Part shown: positions 29,190-41,400 of the stretch, piece after piece
How the letters are laid out: every line of letters starts with the position of its first letter
Position numbering within the stretch: position 1 is the stretch's first letter
From: Cladophialophora immunda
Lineage: Eukaryota; Ascomycota; Eurotiomycetes; Chaetothyriales; Herpotrichiellaceae
NCBI RefSeq assembly: GCF_000835495.1
Contig: NW_015622547.1
Span: forward strand, 3,844,001 to 3,908,000
DNA length: 64,000 nt
Reading direction: 5' to 3'
Made by a program: the position numbers and the translations under genes
Notes under the pieces: model-generated
Told to the model about the DNA's origin: nothing
The model's input: the letters and a program-made list of their open reading frames with translations, nothing else
The model's database searches: none

Positions 29190-31246
29190 ATGGCTGTCAA
29201 CAACTGGGTCTGGTTCGGACCACTGTCCTTCCTGGTCGCCCTGTCCGGCATCTTCTACGCATACCCATACCCGGTGTTGAATCTGTACGGGGGCCGCGAC
29301 ACGGATGCAAGGGTCCATACGACGTGGCTGCATCACGGCCCGTTGAACAACGACAAATGCTGGACGAATCCTCGTTCGTGAGATCCCAGGTTGCCCCAGG
29401 TGCATGGTGTCAAGGCATCGACCCCTACAATTCAAGAGACTGACCGCGGGAACCAAACACCAGTTGGTAAAGCGTGTGAGGACGTGCGCATCCACCACGA
29501 ATCGGCCACGGCATTCCTAGGTTCGTCTACTCTCTCAATCCCTCTCAGCTCGTGCTCTGCCCCTCACCGTCCCCTGAGTGTACCGTCTTTTGATACCGAC
29601 TCGCTTCTCCTCTAGCATGCGGCTACCCCGAGACCCGAGAGGCCTTCTACCCGCCCTTGAACCGCCACGACACCGTGAGTGCCGAGACCTACCAGGAGTA
29701 CTTTCTGAAATATGACATCAAGGTAACGTCCAAGCACCACAGCCCCTACCGAGCTCACAGCCAAGTACGGCGAGGAGAAGACTGACGAGAAACCCTGGGG
29801 CGCGAATCAAACAGAAAGACAAGGCCACCAAGCTGAAGATCGAGGGCATCGACGCCTCGTACGACCTGGTCTTGCACGGCATTGACCTCTTCATGCCCGA
29901 GGGCGACGACTCCAAGGTATCTATCTCTCCTTGTTCTGTCCCTTATCGATGGTCCTTTGGATCAGTCACCACTACCACCACCACCATCGTTGCAAAACCC
30001 ACAGAGGACCGGGACATTGCTGACGAACGGGTAGATCTACGTCTTCGCCGTCAACCACGGCCGCAAAGGCGAGACCATCGTGCTGTTCTCCCACACCCTC
30101 GGCTCCGACGTGTTGACGTATGTCCGCGAATTCAAGCACCCGGCCGTCAAGACGCCCAACGCCGTGGCCGCGACGAGTCTGAGGTAAGCCCTGGATCCTC
30201 TCCGCCCCTATCGGCCGTTATGGCCAGGGGATGTTGAATTTTTTTTCCTCGAATCCGACGCGGCTATGACTAATACCCATGTCTCCTCCGTCCGCAGCTC
30301 CTTCTTCATCACCAACGACCACTACTTCTACGGCGGCGGCCCGCTGGCCACCGTCCTCCGCAGCCACGAGGACCACTGGGGTCCCTGGAAATGGGCCACG
30401 GACGTCGTCTACTGCAACGCCTCGTCGGACGCCTCGTCGGCCGAGATCGACTGCCGCACCGTGTCGCCGCCGAACGCGCACCCGAGCGCCAACGGCGCGC
30501 TGCTGGTCGACGGCGGCAAGACGTTGATGATCAACGATGTGGTCGAGGCGACGACCACGATTTACGACGTCGACCCGGAGACCAAGGCCCTGACGGTGCG
30601 GAAGAAAGTCGTATGTGAATTTTTAACTTGTCCCCGTCCCCGCTCTCCCTCGTAGAGTCTTGACGACTGTCTCTGGGCCCATCCGGTCAGGGTTCGAACC
30701 AGAAAGGGAGATATACTTCGGGGACATCTGACTGACTGACTGACTGACTGACTGACTGGCGGCAATACAGCAACTCGGCGCCTCGGCGGATAACCTCTCC
30801 CTCATACCCGGGACAGAGGACATTGCAGTGTGCAGTATGTCCCGATCTTGCTATATATACATCCCACATTTCTCCCTCCCTTTCCCTCCCTTCCCATCTC
30901 CATATCCAATCCCCCATCCCCCCTGCCCCGTCTTATCTACTCCCGCTCCCCCCCTTCAAGTATGCCCATCGACCAGCCCCTTGTCTGACACCGCGCAGTC
31001 TTCCCCGACGTCGCGGCCCTGAGGACCCGCCTGAGCGCCGAACACCTGCTCGACTACTCCATGAAAGGCGAGGCGGCCATCCTGCGCCTGGTCAAGGCGC
31101 GCGACTACGAGCCCGAGCTGCTGTACTGGGACGACGGGTCGCTGATCACCGTGCTGACCGGCGCGGCCGTGGACCCCGTGCACGGCAAGGTCATTGCCGG
31201 CGGCGTCGTCGAGCGCTACTTCATCGTCTGCGACATCGATACGTAG
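29190..31246 (+). CDS. Paraoxonase/arylesterase family protein, eight exons
   Basis: Predicted exons 29190..29373, 29464..29520, 29616..29722, 29815..29916, 30035..30183, 30298..30610, 30771..30834 and 30999..31246 keep one frame and give 407 residues. The N-terminus has one membrane anchor (WFGPLSFLVALSGIFYAYPYPV). Residues matching the calcium sites and catalytic histidines of PON1 are present: CEDVRIH, LHGIDLF, VNHGRKGE, FITNDHYF, SANGALL and SADNLSLIPG. PON1-like enzymes are six-bladed propellers hydrolysing lactones and aryl esters. The first two donors are GTTCGT, and the first exon junction (TNPLGKACEDV) is the least certain. Intron 6 carries a CTGA microsatellite just before its acceptor. 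The following gene is convergent. Confidence 0.82.
30728..30758 (+). repeat. CTGA microsatellite inside a paraoxonase intron
   Basis: Seven CTGA units and a final CTGG lie 12-40 bases before the AG acceptor at 30769-30770. Each internal unit spells CTGAC, the fungal branch-site consensus. Confidence 0.9.
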
Positions 31247-31965
31247 GGAGGTGACGACGATGATGCGAAGGAGGAAAGGGAGGAAGGGGAGGGAATGGAG
31301 AAGGCGGGAAAGGGGGAAGGGAGGAAGGGAGGATGCGAGGCAGGGCACGGGATGGAGAACTGAGAGCTGAGGTGCTGTTAACCAATGAGAGTAGAAAACG
31401 TGAAACAACTTTCGATGGCTCAAGCCGGATAGGGGACGACATACCCTAGATGAAATTGAAAAGGGTCTACATGAGTGTGGACACAATACAGAAAGTACCT
31501 ACGTAGTAGATGATACTGTCCGTGGAGGCGGACTACTACTAATCTATCCGATCGCAGAGGTAATCTTACATACGACAAACAACAAGGTCAGAACAATTGC
31601 TAAGCAGGTCAAATACATATCTGATTCTTGTCTGTAGAAAGATATCCTCGCAAAGTCTAGACTCTACCGAGTACCAACGGTTTCCCTAGCACTGTTTTCG
31701 TCTACCTCCATACTTGTATACAACTCCAATCGTCGGACAAGGGTTCTTGATATAGAAATTCAGTCTTTTGGGACATGCAGTTGGGTATCATTTCAATTCG
31801 GTAGAGAACAGGAGGCGACCGTCAACTAATTCAGAAGCTGGCCGCGAAACGATCTTAAAGGTGTCTGGCTCAGGATGGCGTCCTTGATCTTGATGCTAGG
31901 CACGATCAAAGGGGCGATGAGATGGCCTGTCTCGCCTAGATCGAATTCAATTTGATCGGAGCAAG
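31247..31965. other. Convergent intergenic region, purine-rich at its left end
   Basis: It lies between the 3' ends of the paraoxonase-like and permease genes. A GGGA/GGAA-rich purine run spans about 31264-31340. No gene was seen. Confidence 0.5.
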
Positions 31966-34032
31966 TTAGACTTTCTCGTTCAACACATCCTGGTCAACAC
32001 CCTTGAGATGAGCAGGGACGGTACCAGGGGCATGCGGTCCTTGACCACCCTGGCTGGCCTTACTGGCTCGTCTCACCTCGATACTCTCCCTGGCAGTTTC
32101 ATCAACAGACTTCCTGAAATGAAGAGCGCTGCCCATGTTGTCGATTCCACCTACATTGGCGAAACTCTTAGGGTTGCCCACGAGACTGTCTCTCCTGAGC
32201 ACCTTCTCGTCGTACGCTTCTTCGTACGCCTCTTCCTCGTCGGGGTCTTGAGGGATGCCGTAAACAGTGTGCGCCACAATTTGATCGGTCGGTTTCCAGA
32301 TGTAGCTGGTGGTCGAGTAGATGAAGATGCTGACCACGAAGCCATAGAGCCAGTCAAAAGAATACAGGTGTTTTGCCCCTGAGGTGATTTTTGAGCTGTT
32401 GTTGATGCTCCATGCCAGGCCAGGCATGCAGGGCCCGATGGCGAGTAGAAAGGCGAGCATGGCTCGCCAGTTGATTCCATATATATTGTACCTGTATCGG
32501 CCACGCGGATCATATAGACCAGGCACATCAATATGTTGTCGCTTGACGATCCAGTAGTCGGAGGCGATGATACCGGCCATGGGAGCGAGGAAGACGGCAT
32601 AGCCGCCCATGAAAGCCAAAAAGGTGGTTGCAGAGCTGAGAATCTTCCATGGAACAATGACCCAGCCACCGACAATGGCCGCGATGACACAACCACGTTT
32701 GATGTTGACGTATTTGGGACAAAGAACCGTCAAATCATTTGCAGCGGAACTATTACAAATTAGCATGTTGATTCGGTACGAAGGGGTTCATTCAAGAAGT
32801 TTGACTTACATGCTGTTTGCGGTGATGTTTGTGCCGACTTGGGCAACGTACCACGAGAGCGCGGCAAAGAAAGCAGCCGCACGACCGCCGGGATTGTCCA
32901 GCCAATGTTGGATAATATCCAACGGATTCCACAGAAACTCTCCGTAAAGGACCTTGGATGCAGATGTGGTGACGATACCCATCACACCGCATACCGTAAA
33001 AATGGCGGGAAGGAAGGGCAGCTGGATGTACTGGCCGCGGGAGGTCTTCGCATAGCGACTGAAGTCAGGGATGTTGCAAGCCAGTGTAGCCCAAGATCCT
33101 GTGACCGAGGACATGCATGACAGCCACAACCAAGCGCGCTGGCTGCCGTGAACCGTCTCGGGGAGGGAGAAGATGGCACCACTGCCTCCTGCCTTGTGAA
33201 CAATCCAGCCGAGAGTAGCCAATGCAGTGATTGGCGCAGCGACGAGTTTGATTATGAAGAGATATCGAAGCCTCGTCGGAGGGATCAGCAATAGTGGAAG
33301 CTGGATTATCCAGAAGAGGAAATAGCTGATCATTCCCTGCGTCGTAATACCGGCATCACTGGGGAGGTGATTCTTGATGTGCGCGTACGAAGGCCAGATG
33401 GCGGTCAGCATGAGAGTAATACATTGTGCCCCGTTGGCTCCTTGGATACCAAGCCAGAACATGGCCAAGATGGCCCGAGAGACGATGCAGAAGTAACCGA
33501 AGTAGTATCCGAAGCTGGATCTGACAATGACCGAGAAGGGGATGTGCAGTTTAGCGCCGATAGCACCGTTGAGGACCATAGGGACAGCCACGCAGCTGGT
33601 ACCGACAACCATGATGGGAATGGCATCGCGCCAGTTAAGACCGACAGCAATCACAGAAGAGGCAGTTTCCCAGGTACCCAAGTTGATAGTATCGGTTGCC
33701 CAGTAGGCCATCCACGTCCACAAAGTCCACGTCTGGTACTTTGGAGGGACTGGGTCCATATCCGCATTGGTCCTGTACATTGGGTCAGTCTGAGAGGTTC
33801 TCCTGGCGCTTGTTGCGCGTGCTTCTTTATGGAAGCATCGACTTACCACACATCTTTGGGTGCAAGAGCGGATTCTGCGGATTTGGGTCAGTAAAGTGCG
33901 TGTTTTTTGTCGGACCAGGGCGATTGAATTACCTTGCTTAGGGAGCTCCCATGCACTGAGCGTTGTCGCCCTCGCCTTGACCGTCTCCCGGCTGGGGATA
34001 TATTTCTTTGTTCCTGTCACGTATTTCGACAT
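31966..34032 (-). CDS. NCS1-family nucleobase permease, uracil (Fur-type)
   Basis: Four exons on the minus strand, 33933..34032, 33847..33874, 32810..33772 and 31966..32749, give 624 residues. All three introns use GTAATT or GTAAGT donors. Splicing restores WELPKQESALAPKDVWTNADMDPVPP and ANSISAANDLTVLCPKYVNIKRG, both classic NCS1 motifs. About 12 membrane helices are visible, with GTWETASSVIAVGLNWRDAI, GIQGANGAQCITLML and NIPDFSRYAKTSRGQYIQLP characteristic of Fur-type carriers of uracil, uridine, allantoin and related compounds by proton symport at the plasma membrane. The C-terminal tail (~100 residues) is acidic and Ser-rich with lysines, typical of arrestin-dependent ubiquitin sites. Distinguishing uracil from allantoin transport needs phylogeny. 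Exon 2 is only 28 bases. Confidence 0.9.
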
Positions 34033-36645
34033 CTTGCCGGTGGCTCAGAATCCGACCATAGAGTAAAAGACGGTTACATCCCACGGGGAGGACATGCAGA
34101 AGATATACGCGACAGGGGACCAGCAGCGTAGCGATAATCGCAGGCGATATGATGCAAAGCAGCTCGATGCCAGAGAGAGAAGTCGGACCTCGTTGGGTGG
34201 AGGGCACCGAAGGTTGGATCCACTCGGAGATCTTCAAAGTCCTTGATAAGACCCAAACCCCATTCTCTTTGGACAGGCTGGACAAGGGTCGAGGAAGCTT
34301 GATCAAATCGTGGTTGGCGCTGACGATGGCCTAGGCCCCCCTAGCGAACCCTGGACTCGTGGGTTCGCGATAAGGCACGGGCAACCTGTACCTACGGATG
34401 ATAACACGGTTCTTCTGGAAACCCTCTGGCGAAGAGTCAATTATGGTTTGTTGATCCCCTTGTTTCTTCGAATGGGCTGTCCAAGGCGATTGGCGACGAG
34501 AAATACGATCTTGTTTGTGATGTCAATGGCTATGATCAGATCGACGAGGTGAACGGGGGCGGCGACGCTCGAAAGGTAAAGTCCATGATCTGTTAGAGGC
34601 TTGTTTGATCGTGTCCATTTTTCTCATATCTCTCGACCCTTGCACAAGCTTATCTCTGCGCCCTGGCGAGGTTGTGCGACTGGCGGAGAACGAGTGGTTC
34701 GAGGCAGACGAGGTGGTGGCACAACGAGAGGAGGACTGCGTCCAGGGTGGTGGTGGCTTCTGCTGGTCTTGCAGCGATGCGGGAGGACGAGGAGCGCATC
34801 TGGCAGGCCGAAGCGTGTAGCGGGAGGAATTGTGGGAATGGGAGAGTGGAAGTGGACCATTGGCACGATGGAACATGGGGAGACTGCGGAAGGGCGAGGC
34901 TGGAAAAATGATCCTCCGCCCCGCGGAAGCCGGCCTTGACTAGCCTGAAGCACCGTTGCACCAGGGCCTCCCTGCGCCATCATCTGTTGCTCCTCTCCTT
35001 CTCGCCCACCGTCACCTTAGCTGTTCATAGCTGCTCATAGCTGCGTCGCTCCCACGCGGTACCACTTCCACGTTTACCCCCAGCCAGCGAATGCGCCATC
35101 TCCCTCAACCCACTCGACGTAGTCCGTACCATGCCTGCCACCGTGCTCCCCGCGGCATGCGCCTTTCTCCGGACGATTCGAATCATATCTTGTCCGAGGC
35201 CACTCGGCGCTTGACCTCTCTGTTAGGCCTTCTTGGACAATTTCCCTATACCGAGTACAGACGACCGTGAGCTTATCTTCTTTATCGGCGCAAACTCAAT
35301 CCAAAGGGAATCTCGATTGCGCCGAGACTATTTCAGCTGGGAAACCCAGATCTACAATACGGACGGCATCGAGGGAGAAACTGTTCTCGCGCCAGATTCT
35401 GGTACTGTATCTACCTTCGACTGTCAAACCCTCTTGCGTCTAGCTTGGACACCTGCGTCCCTGTTTGTCTTTAGTTTTTGGGCGATCCTGCCCTCTAAGA
35501 CTGTCAAAGGCGATCTTTCTGTGCCGAGCATCCTACATCCGTAAATGATCTTTATCGTTTCTCGGCAGGATCAGAAATCATGGGTCAGTCTTTACCGAGT
35601 ACAGCCTTGCTTTTTGGGGGAGTTCTTTCCCCACATCCTCGTAACGGCGCAGCAAGCCAACCAGCATCTACCGCGTTGGAATCATGACGCGCCCCTTATC
35701 ACACTGGACGGATCATCTGGATATGTCTTTGACTGTCACTCGAATGACTGTGTCTTCCCTGCTCAGAAGGATTGGTTAATGGTACCGGTGTGCCTGGCTG
35801 TCGGCAAGGTATACGTGACGTACGAATGGTGACACCAGAGCCAACGCTCAGTCCTTGGCTGACGATTGCCGGCAGGCACTGAGGTTGCTCTATATTTGAA
35901 AGATCCGGTACAGGTAAGCTTGGTCGCGCCGAAGCAAGTGGAAGGAGGACGGCGCTCTGCAAGGCGCTAGGCAGGGTGTACCAGTCCTACTGGGATTCAC
36001 AGAAGACTGAGCATATCAACATCAGGCTTGGCTAGGTAGGCATTCAAGAGGTGGTTACAGCAGCAATCCATCTCCAGAGGAATGCATCGAGATACCTTCG
36101 TAGAATTCTCGACCAAGGCATTGCGCCGTACCGGCCCACTGACACTACAAAGGAAATTGCCGGATTCAATGTAGGTTTGGAGGTCATAAACGGATAACAT
36201 AGCGTCCTGCAGATCGTATCTTCCGCCCAAGTACTCAGGGGATACCGCAATCTCTGATGCGATTGGAATGCCAGCACGTGGCTGCTCAGGCGAGCCTAGC
36301 AACGTCTATTAACGCTGTGATCGAGCCGTGATATTAGCAACTTGTGCTGGATGCTGTTCTTCCTGACGCCCTCGACCCCCTTTTTGGATGACACGAGACG
36401 AAGACGAACGCAGCAGTCAGGGTGAGCAGTCGACCGTCTCAGTAGAGCAATGCCGCTCCGCCAGATGATTATATTGCAGGTCAGATATGGTCCCCCTTCT
36501 GGCCCATGTTGTTCCTGCAAACATGACGCTTCAAACAAACAAGCAGATCTAGGGAGACGTAATGTACTGCCTTGTCCTTCCGCAGCCGGATGATATTTCT
36601 GAGTACATATGGTCGATTCGATGTCGATTACACATATATACACCC
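34033..36645. other. 2.6 kb without a supported gene
   Basis: Upstream of the permease and downstream of the oleate hydratase. A plus-strand frame of 59 codons starts at ATG 35091 and ends at a TGA with a GTGAGC donor-like site at about 35267, so a spliced small gene is conceivable, but no following exon with family resemblance was found. Frames at 35233-35832 and 34523-34983 show no family. The left part should hold the permease promoter. Confidence 0.4.
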
Positions 36646-38400
36646 TCAAATCAAATGATTATTCTTGAGAAGGTTCCCGACCTCATTATTCATTTTTTGC
36701 GCGACCCAGTTTCTCAGGAACTCTGGCAAGGGCGCGTCTAGCTCTTTGCCGTCACGCAACCGGCTTATCGCAGAGAGAATTGTGCGGGTATCATACGTCG
36801 AGTTGAACACCTCGGGGACTCCGCGCTCTATGTCGAGCAATTGATACACAGCCTCCATTGCTGTACGTACAGAGTACTCGGTCGTAAAGATAACATCGCG
36901 CGTCGTCTCCGCGAACTGCCCTATGAACGCAAAATTCACTGACCCGTGCGGCACGATGTCCGGCCGATCACCTGCGTGCCGGGGCATAAAGAAGGACGTG
37001 ACATAAGGCATCATGACGGGCACGCAATTGGCGCCTGTGGCTGCCAGGTGCGGAATATCCTCCGTCGGCACGCCGAGATGATAGAGCCATTCTTGTGTGA
37101 TCTCTTCGCCTGTGCAGTCTTGCATAGGCTTTTTGATGAAATCCCCGGGCACATCGACGAAAAGTGAGTACAACCAGACCACAATCTGCGTAGGCGGTTG
37201 CTTTTTAAAGTGCGGTTGGCGGTTGACCGTCCAGCTGAGCAGCCAGCTGGAATCCTTCACTGTGACGATCCCGCCGGTCACGACTCTGCCGCTGAAGGGG
37301 TCGCGTTTGCAAATTTTTTGGATATACCTGGGGATGGTCTCGTCTATCGTGGTTACTGTTGCCGACTGCCATTTTGATTCGGGAATATGCGAGCCGAAAA
37401 CGTCTGGCCTGCCGAAAGCGGCATCTTTCGCTGCTATACGCCGCCACAGATCCCATGCTGGTGCCGGCCCTTCGTCCAATTTGGCAGCTGTGTGGTGGTC
37501 TCCCATTCCGGTATTCTCAGTCAAAGAGCCAATAGTCATGAATATCAAGTCATTGGAACTAAGATCAGTACCTTTTGTTTCACCGTCTTTCGTCCATTGA
37601 ATGCGGGTAGCTTGCTTCGTCCCGTTGGTAAGTGAAAAGTCCACATCTAGGACTTTTGTCTTATATTGGAACTTCACCCCGCGGTCGACCAGCCATTTAT
37701 AGAGTGGCAGGACAAGCGATTCGTACTGATTGTACTTTGTGAATTTCAGGGCGGTGAAGTCGGGCAATCCGCCAATATGATGAATGAAGCGGTGGAGGTA
37801 CAGTTTGAATTCCAATGCTGAATGCCATTCCTGAAACGCAAACATCGTCCGCCAATACATCCAGAAATTGCTTTGGAGGAAATTGCTGCCGACAACTTCG
37901 CTAATGCGCTTGCCTTCGAGCTCCTTCCGTGGGGTCATGAAGATGCGGAAGATATCCCTCTGTCCGCTACTGCTTAAACCGAACAGACCGTTTGTGTGTG
38001 CGTCCTGGCCCTGATTGATCGTTGCACGCTGAAGCGAGTAGTTAGGGTCGTCCTTGTTGAGCCAGTAGAACTCATCCAATACTGATGCGTCCTCGATCTC
38101 CAGCGAGGGAATCGACCGGAAGAGATCCCAAAGACATTCGAAGTGGTCCTCCATCTCCCGGCCTCCGCGAATAACAAACCCTTTCTCAGGTTTGTCAATG
38201 CCGTCTAATGCCCCACCAGGGACGTCGAGCTCTTCAAAGATCGTGATGTTTTTGCCTGGCATCTGACCATCGCGTATCAGAAAAGCTGCTCCGGCCAGAG
38301 AGGCGAGACCAGACCCGACGAACCATGCTGTCTTGTCGTCCACGTCCTTTGGCTTGCGCGGCCGAGCGAAGGCTTCATAGTTGCCGCTGCTGTAGTACAT
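36646..38400 (-). CDS. Oleate hydratase (MCRA family, FAD-dependent)
   Basis: This is a single exon of 584 residues from ATG 38400 (MYYSSGNYEAFARPRKPKD); 15 codons upstream are not needed. Near residue 30 is the FAD-binding FVGSGLASLAGAAFLIRDG, followed by IFEELDVPGGALDG and RGGREMEDHFECLWDLF, which carries the acidic residue proposed to protonate the double bond. Other family blocks are WMYWRTMFAFQEWHSALEF, LHHTAAK-type substrate-channel residues (GMGDHHTAA), TGGIVTVKDSSWLLSWTVNRQPHF and NFAFIGQFAETTRDVIFTTEYSVRTAMEAVY. The enzyme adds water to the cis-9 double bond of oleate, giving 10-hydroxystearate. No signal peptide; probably cytosolic or membrane associated. It lies beside the gene-poor region and is intronless. 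Confidence 0.9.
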   Translation of the reverse strand: MYYSSGNYEAFARPRKPKDVDDKTAWFVGSGLASLAGAAFLIRDGQMPGKNITIFEELDVPGGALDGIDKPEKGFVIRGGREMEDHFECLWDLFRSIPSLEIEDASVLDEFYWLNKDDPNYSLQRATINQGQDAHTNGLFGLSSSGQRDIFRIFMTPRKELEGKRISEVVGSNFLQSNFWMYWRTMFAFQEWHSALEFKLYLHRFIHHIGGLPDFTALKFTKYNQYESLVLPLYKWLVDRGVKFQYKTKVLDVDFSLTNGTKQATRIQWTKDGETKGTDLSSNDLIFMTIGSLTENTGMGDHHTAAKLDEGPAPAWDLWRRIAAKDAAFGRPDVFGSHIPESKWQSATVTTIDETIPRYIQKICKRDPFSGRVVTGGIVTVKDSSWLLSWTVNRQPHFKKQPPTQIVVWLYSLFVDVPGDFIKKPMQDCTGEEITQEWLYHLGVPTEDIPHLAATGANCVPVMMPYVTSFFMPRHAGDRPDIVPHGSVNFAFIGQFAETTRDVIFTTEYSVRTAMEAVYQLLDIERGVPEVFNSTYDTRTILSAISRLRDGKELDAPLPEFLRNWVAQKMNNEVGNLLKNNHLI

Positions 38401-41400
38401 GATTGCTAAGCGATATGTCAGTGTCACCGAGTGTGCCCAAGTCACAGCGTGGTGTCAAGGGGGAATAAGTTTCGAGGAGCTGGATCGACAGTGTAGGAGG
38501 ACACTCGTGAGGGCACAGGGATGACCACAGGGGTAATGAGTGATTGGGTGACCGTTGACGTGGACCCTAGAAGAGGACAAATATTGCCCGTGGCCGAGGC
38601 ATTGAGCAGCCAGACGGGGTGACATGTGACATCACACGAAAAGCGGGTAGTTGGGCCATAGGGCTTCTTGGCAACCACATGATGCTCGCTAAACCTACCA
38701 AAACACTTCTATCGTGCCTTAAAACTCCTTCCCACATGTGGACGGGCTCACGAGCAGCGAACCAAAATACGGTGGCATGACAACCATACACACTCAATCC
38801 ATACTACCAGCCATGTTCTTACCACTGCCGTAATCAGAAGAGTACTATATCCATACCCTGAGTGTTCTTCCTCAGAGCCATTAACTAATTTCCCTATGAT
38901 AATCCTAGTAGACCAGCCAATATACCAGGGCTCTATGGGCCCAGAACACTATTCCACGGATCCCGCTTTCTTAGCGCACAACCTTTAAGTACATTCTACT
39001 CAAGAAACTCTCCTACCCTTACTCAAACTCATATTTACTAGCATTTTAACTACCCTTCGCAGCCTCTCCCCTCAAAATTGTCAAATAACGGGTATTAAGC
39101 ACTCCCTAGCTGAAAGTTTCGGATCCATTACTACTAGCACATAACGCCGATAGTGAATCTCGCTCGCGAGGAAGTCTAGGTTCAAGCAATATACTAACTA
39201 ATGTCGCGAAAGCAACTGGGTGACGAACTCATTAGCTCGTCCTTTACTTACTAAGAACATCGCACGGCATCTTTTCCCCTTCGATAAGACTAGGCGAATC
39301 GATGCTACATGTAGCTCAGGTACTCAAGTGACCGGAAGATCGAAAGACTTTCGCTGGCCGATGGTAAAGACTGCTGGGGCCTTTGCGTCGCTGTTCTACG
39401 GGACCGAGTGAAGGTTTACCAGGTACCCATCCTCTTTGTACATCCCATATCCTGGCAGACCCTTCAGCTCGTCCCTCCATGCTCTCCAACTCCTAAGCGG
39501 TAGTGAATGGCCCCTTTGCTCTTACCTAGCCAAAAAGTCCCCCATGCCAGCCATCCTATCCTATTTCGTTGGCTCACTGTCAAGGACAAACGTCTGCACA
39601 GCCTCGCTGCATATGCACGCCGTTATTAGGTCGGCCAATCAATTTCCACAAGGTCAGTACCGTTCACTCCATTCCAACGTTCCCCCACACAGCCGTGCTT
39701 GCATAAAACCGCCTCCATCCTGGTAGCGAAAGGACAATTGCTATTCAGTGTCCTGCCCTCATGAGTCTGCCTTACCCGCCCCAATTTCTATACCATGTCC
39801 AACTAAGTATAATCCCGCCGCTAGAAACGCCTAACAACTAAGGCATAAAGGATGCACGGTTACAAGCACGCGGTGGGAATCCGACTTCAGCGATGAAAAT
39901 CATCTCCCGACGGCTCCTCCGGACGTGCGTTTGAGTCATGGATAGACCACTCCAGTGCAGTTAGTTTGATAGTTTACGTCCTCGGCCCAGTTTCCCACAG
40001 ATCACTATTCATGCCGATAGAGGCAGTTTATATGCGGTCACGGTTACTAAGGAAGGTACAATATCAGCAATTAAACTGCTGTCTTGTCAATACACAAACT
40101 TCTACAGAGTGCTATGGATAAATCAACATCGTAGGTTAATTAGAGAGCGCCTCCTCGAGGCAGCGGCGTAGCCCGAAAAGTGGCCATGATGGCGCTCTGG
40201 CAACAATAACCGAGGGTGAGCCCGGGATTTAGGCCTTCCGAATACGTGAAGCACTAAAAACTGAGGAACCCAGGGGGCCGAGTTATAGAAACCTTCAAAG
40301 ACTTAGGGTTGTACTTATGGTGCCTCAGTGCTAGCCAAGCCGAGCTCAGAACTGCACAGCCACAGCTCAGAATGGCTCAGTCATGACACGGGTCAAATAG
40401 CGAGATGCTCAGGTTTGGAAACGGAAATGGACTTTGGAGAGGTCAAGATTCGCCGCTGAGTACGGAGTATAGTGGTGTAGGCTCACAGTCGAGGCCCAAA
40501 GGGGCCCCCTTGAGCCCAAACTGGCTTCTGAGAATGGGCATTAGACAAGCTCCCCACGGCTCGCCCAGTGCCCGGGCGCAGTCCCCCGTACTCCGCCGTG
40601 GCTCCCACGACGCTCCGTCACGTGCCCGAGTAAAGCGGCCGCGTTCCCTTCCCTGAACGAAAATGGTAAGGGACAAACCACAGTCGGGGGATATATAAGG
40701 TATACTATACCTCGTAGATATATATAGTCCCCGAATATCTTTTACCACCCTTCAGCTGACTAATCACCCGCCGCTTTGCTCTCCCTCGCCCGCTAACGAC
40801 TATTTAGTCGACTCGCTCCCTCGTTCGCCCCCTCGTCCGCTCCGTTCTGCTCTTTCGCGCTCCCCTTCCACTCCCTTCTGCGCCCTCACGGCTCTGGCCT
40901 CCTCCTGTCGTGCCACCTCACGTGCTAGTGAGGCTCCCGTTTAGGCCCCAGCCTCACACGCGCCAACGTTGCGCACACCCAGCCTTTGGTAACTTTAACC
41001 AATCACATCTATGATAGCCCGTTTCGGCCCTGATGAAAGGTGCGATCCCTAAGAGGATGCCCTGCTACGTTGTTGAACAAGGAGATCTCTGTGTACATTT
41101 GTCAGGTGTTTCGAGTCCTCCAGATTTATCTGTCCGCGCCTCCATGAAAACCTTATCGCTAGCACAGAGCCCCCCGTGGTCCGCGAACGCGAATCTCCTG
41201 CCGAACAACCACGATCCCTGCTGCATGAACTTTTCCTGCCGTTGTGTCGAATCGAAATATCCCTCATTGCAGAGATAATATTCGGGAACCTGCCTGACGC
41301 CATGTATCCGAGCATATGTCTGCGCAACCAGCGCGGCAGCGCTGTCATGCACGCTCAATCCATTTGCTAACGACATCGGGCAGGATGGGCCGTTGGCTCA

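Noticed and set aside
30687..30702. GGTTCGAACC as a tRNA T-loop
   Set aside because: No acceptor stem, anticodon arm or A box around it; it lies in an intron.
35091..35270. 59-codon frame with a donor-like end as first exon of a new gene
   Set aside because: No second exon with protein-like features could be found, so not called as a gene.
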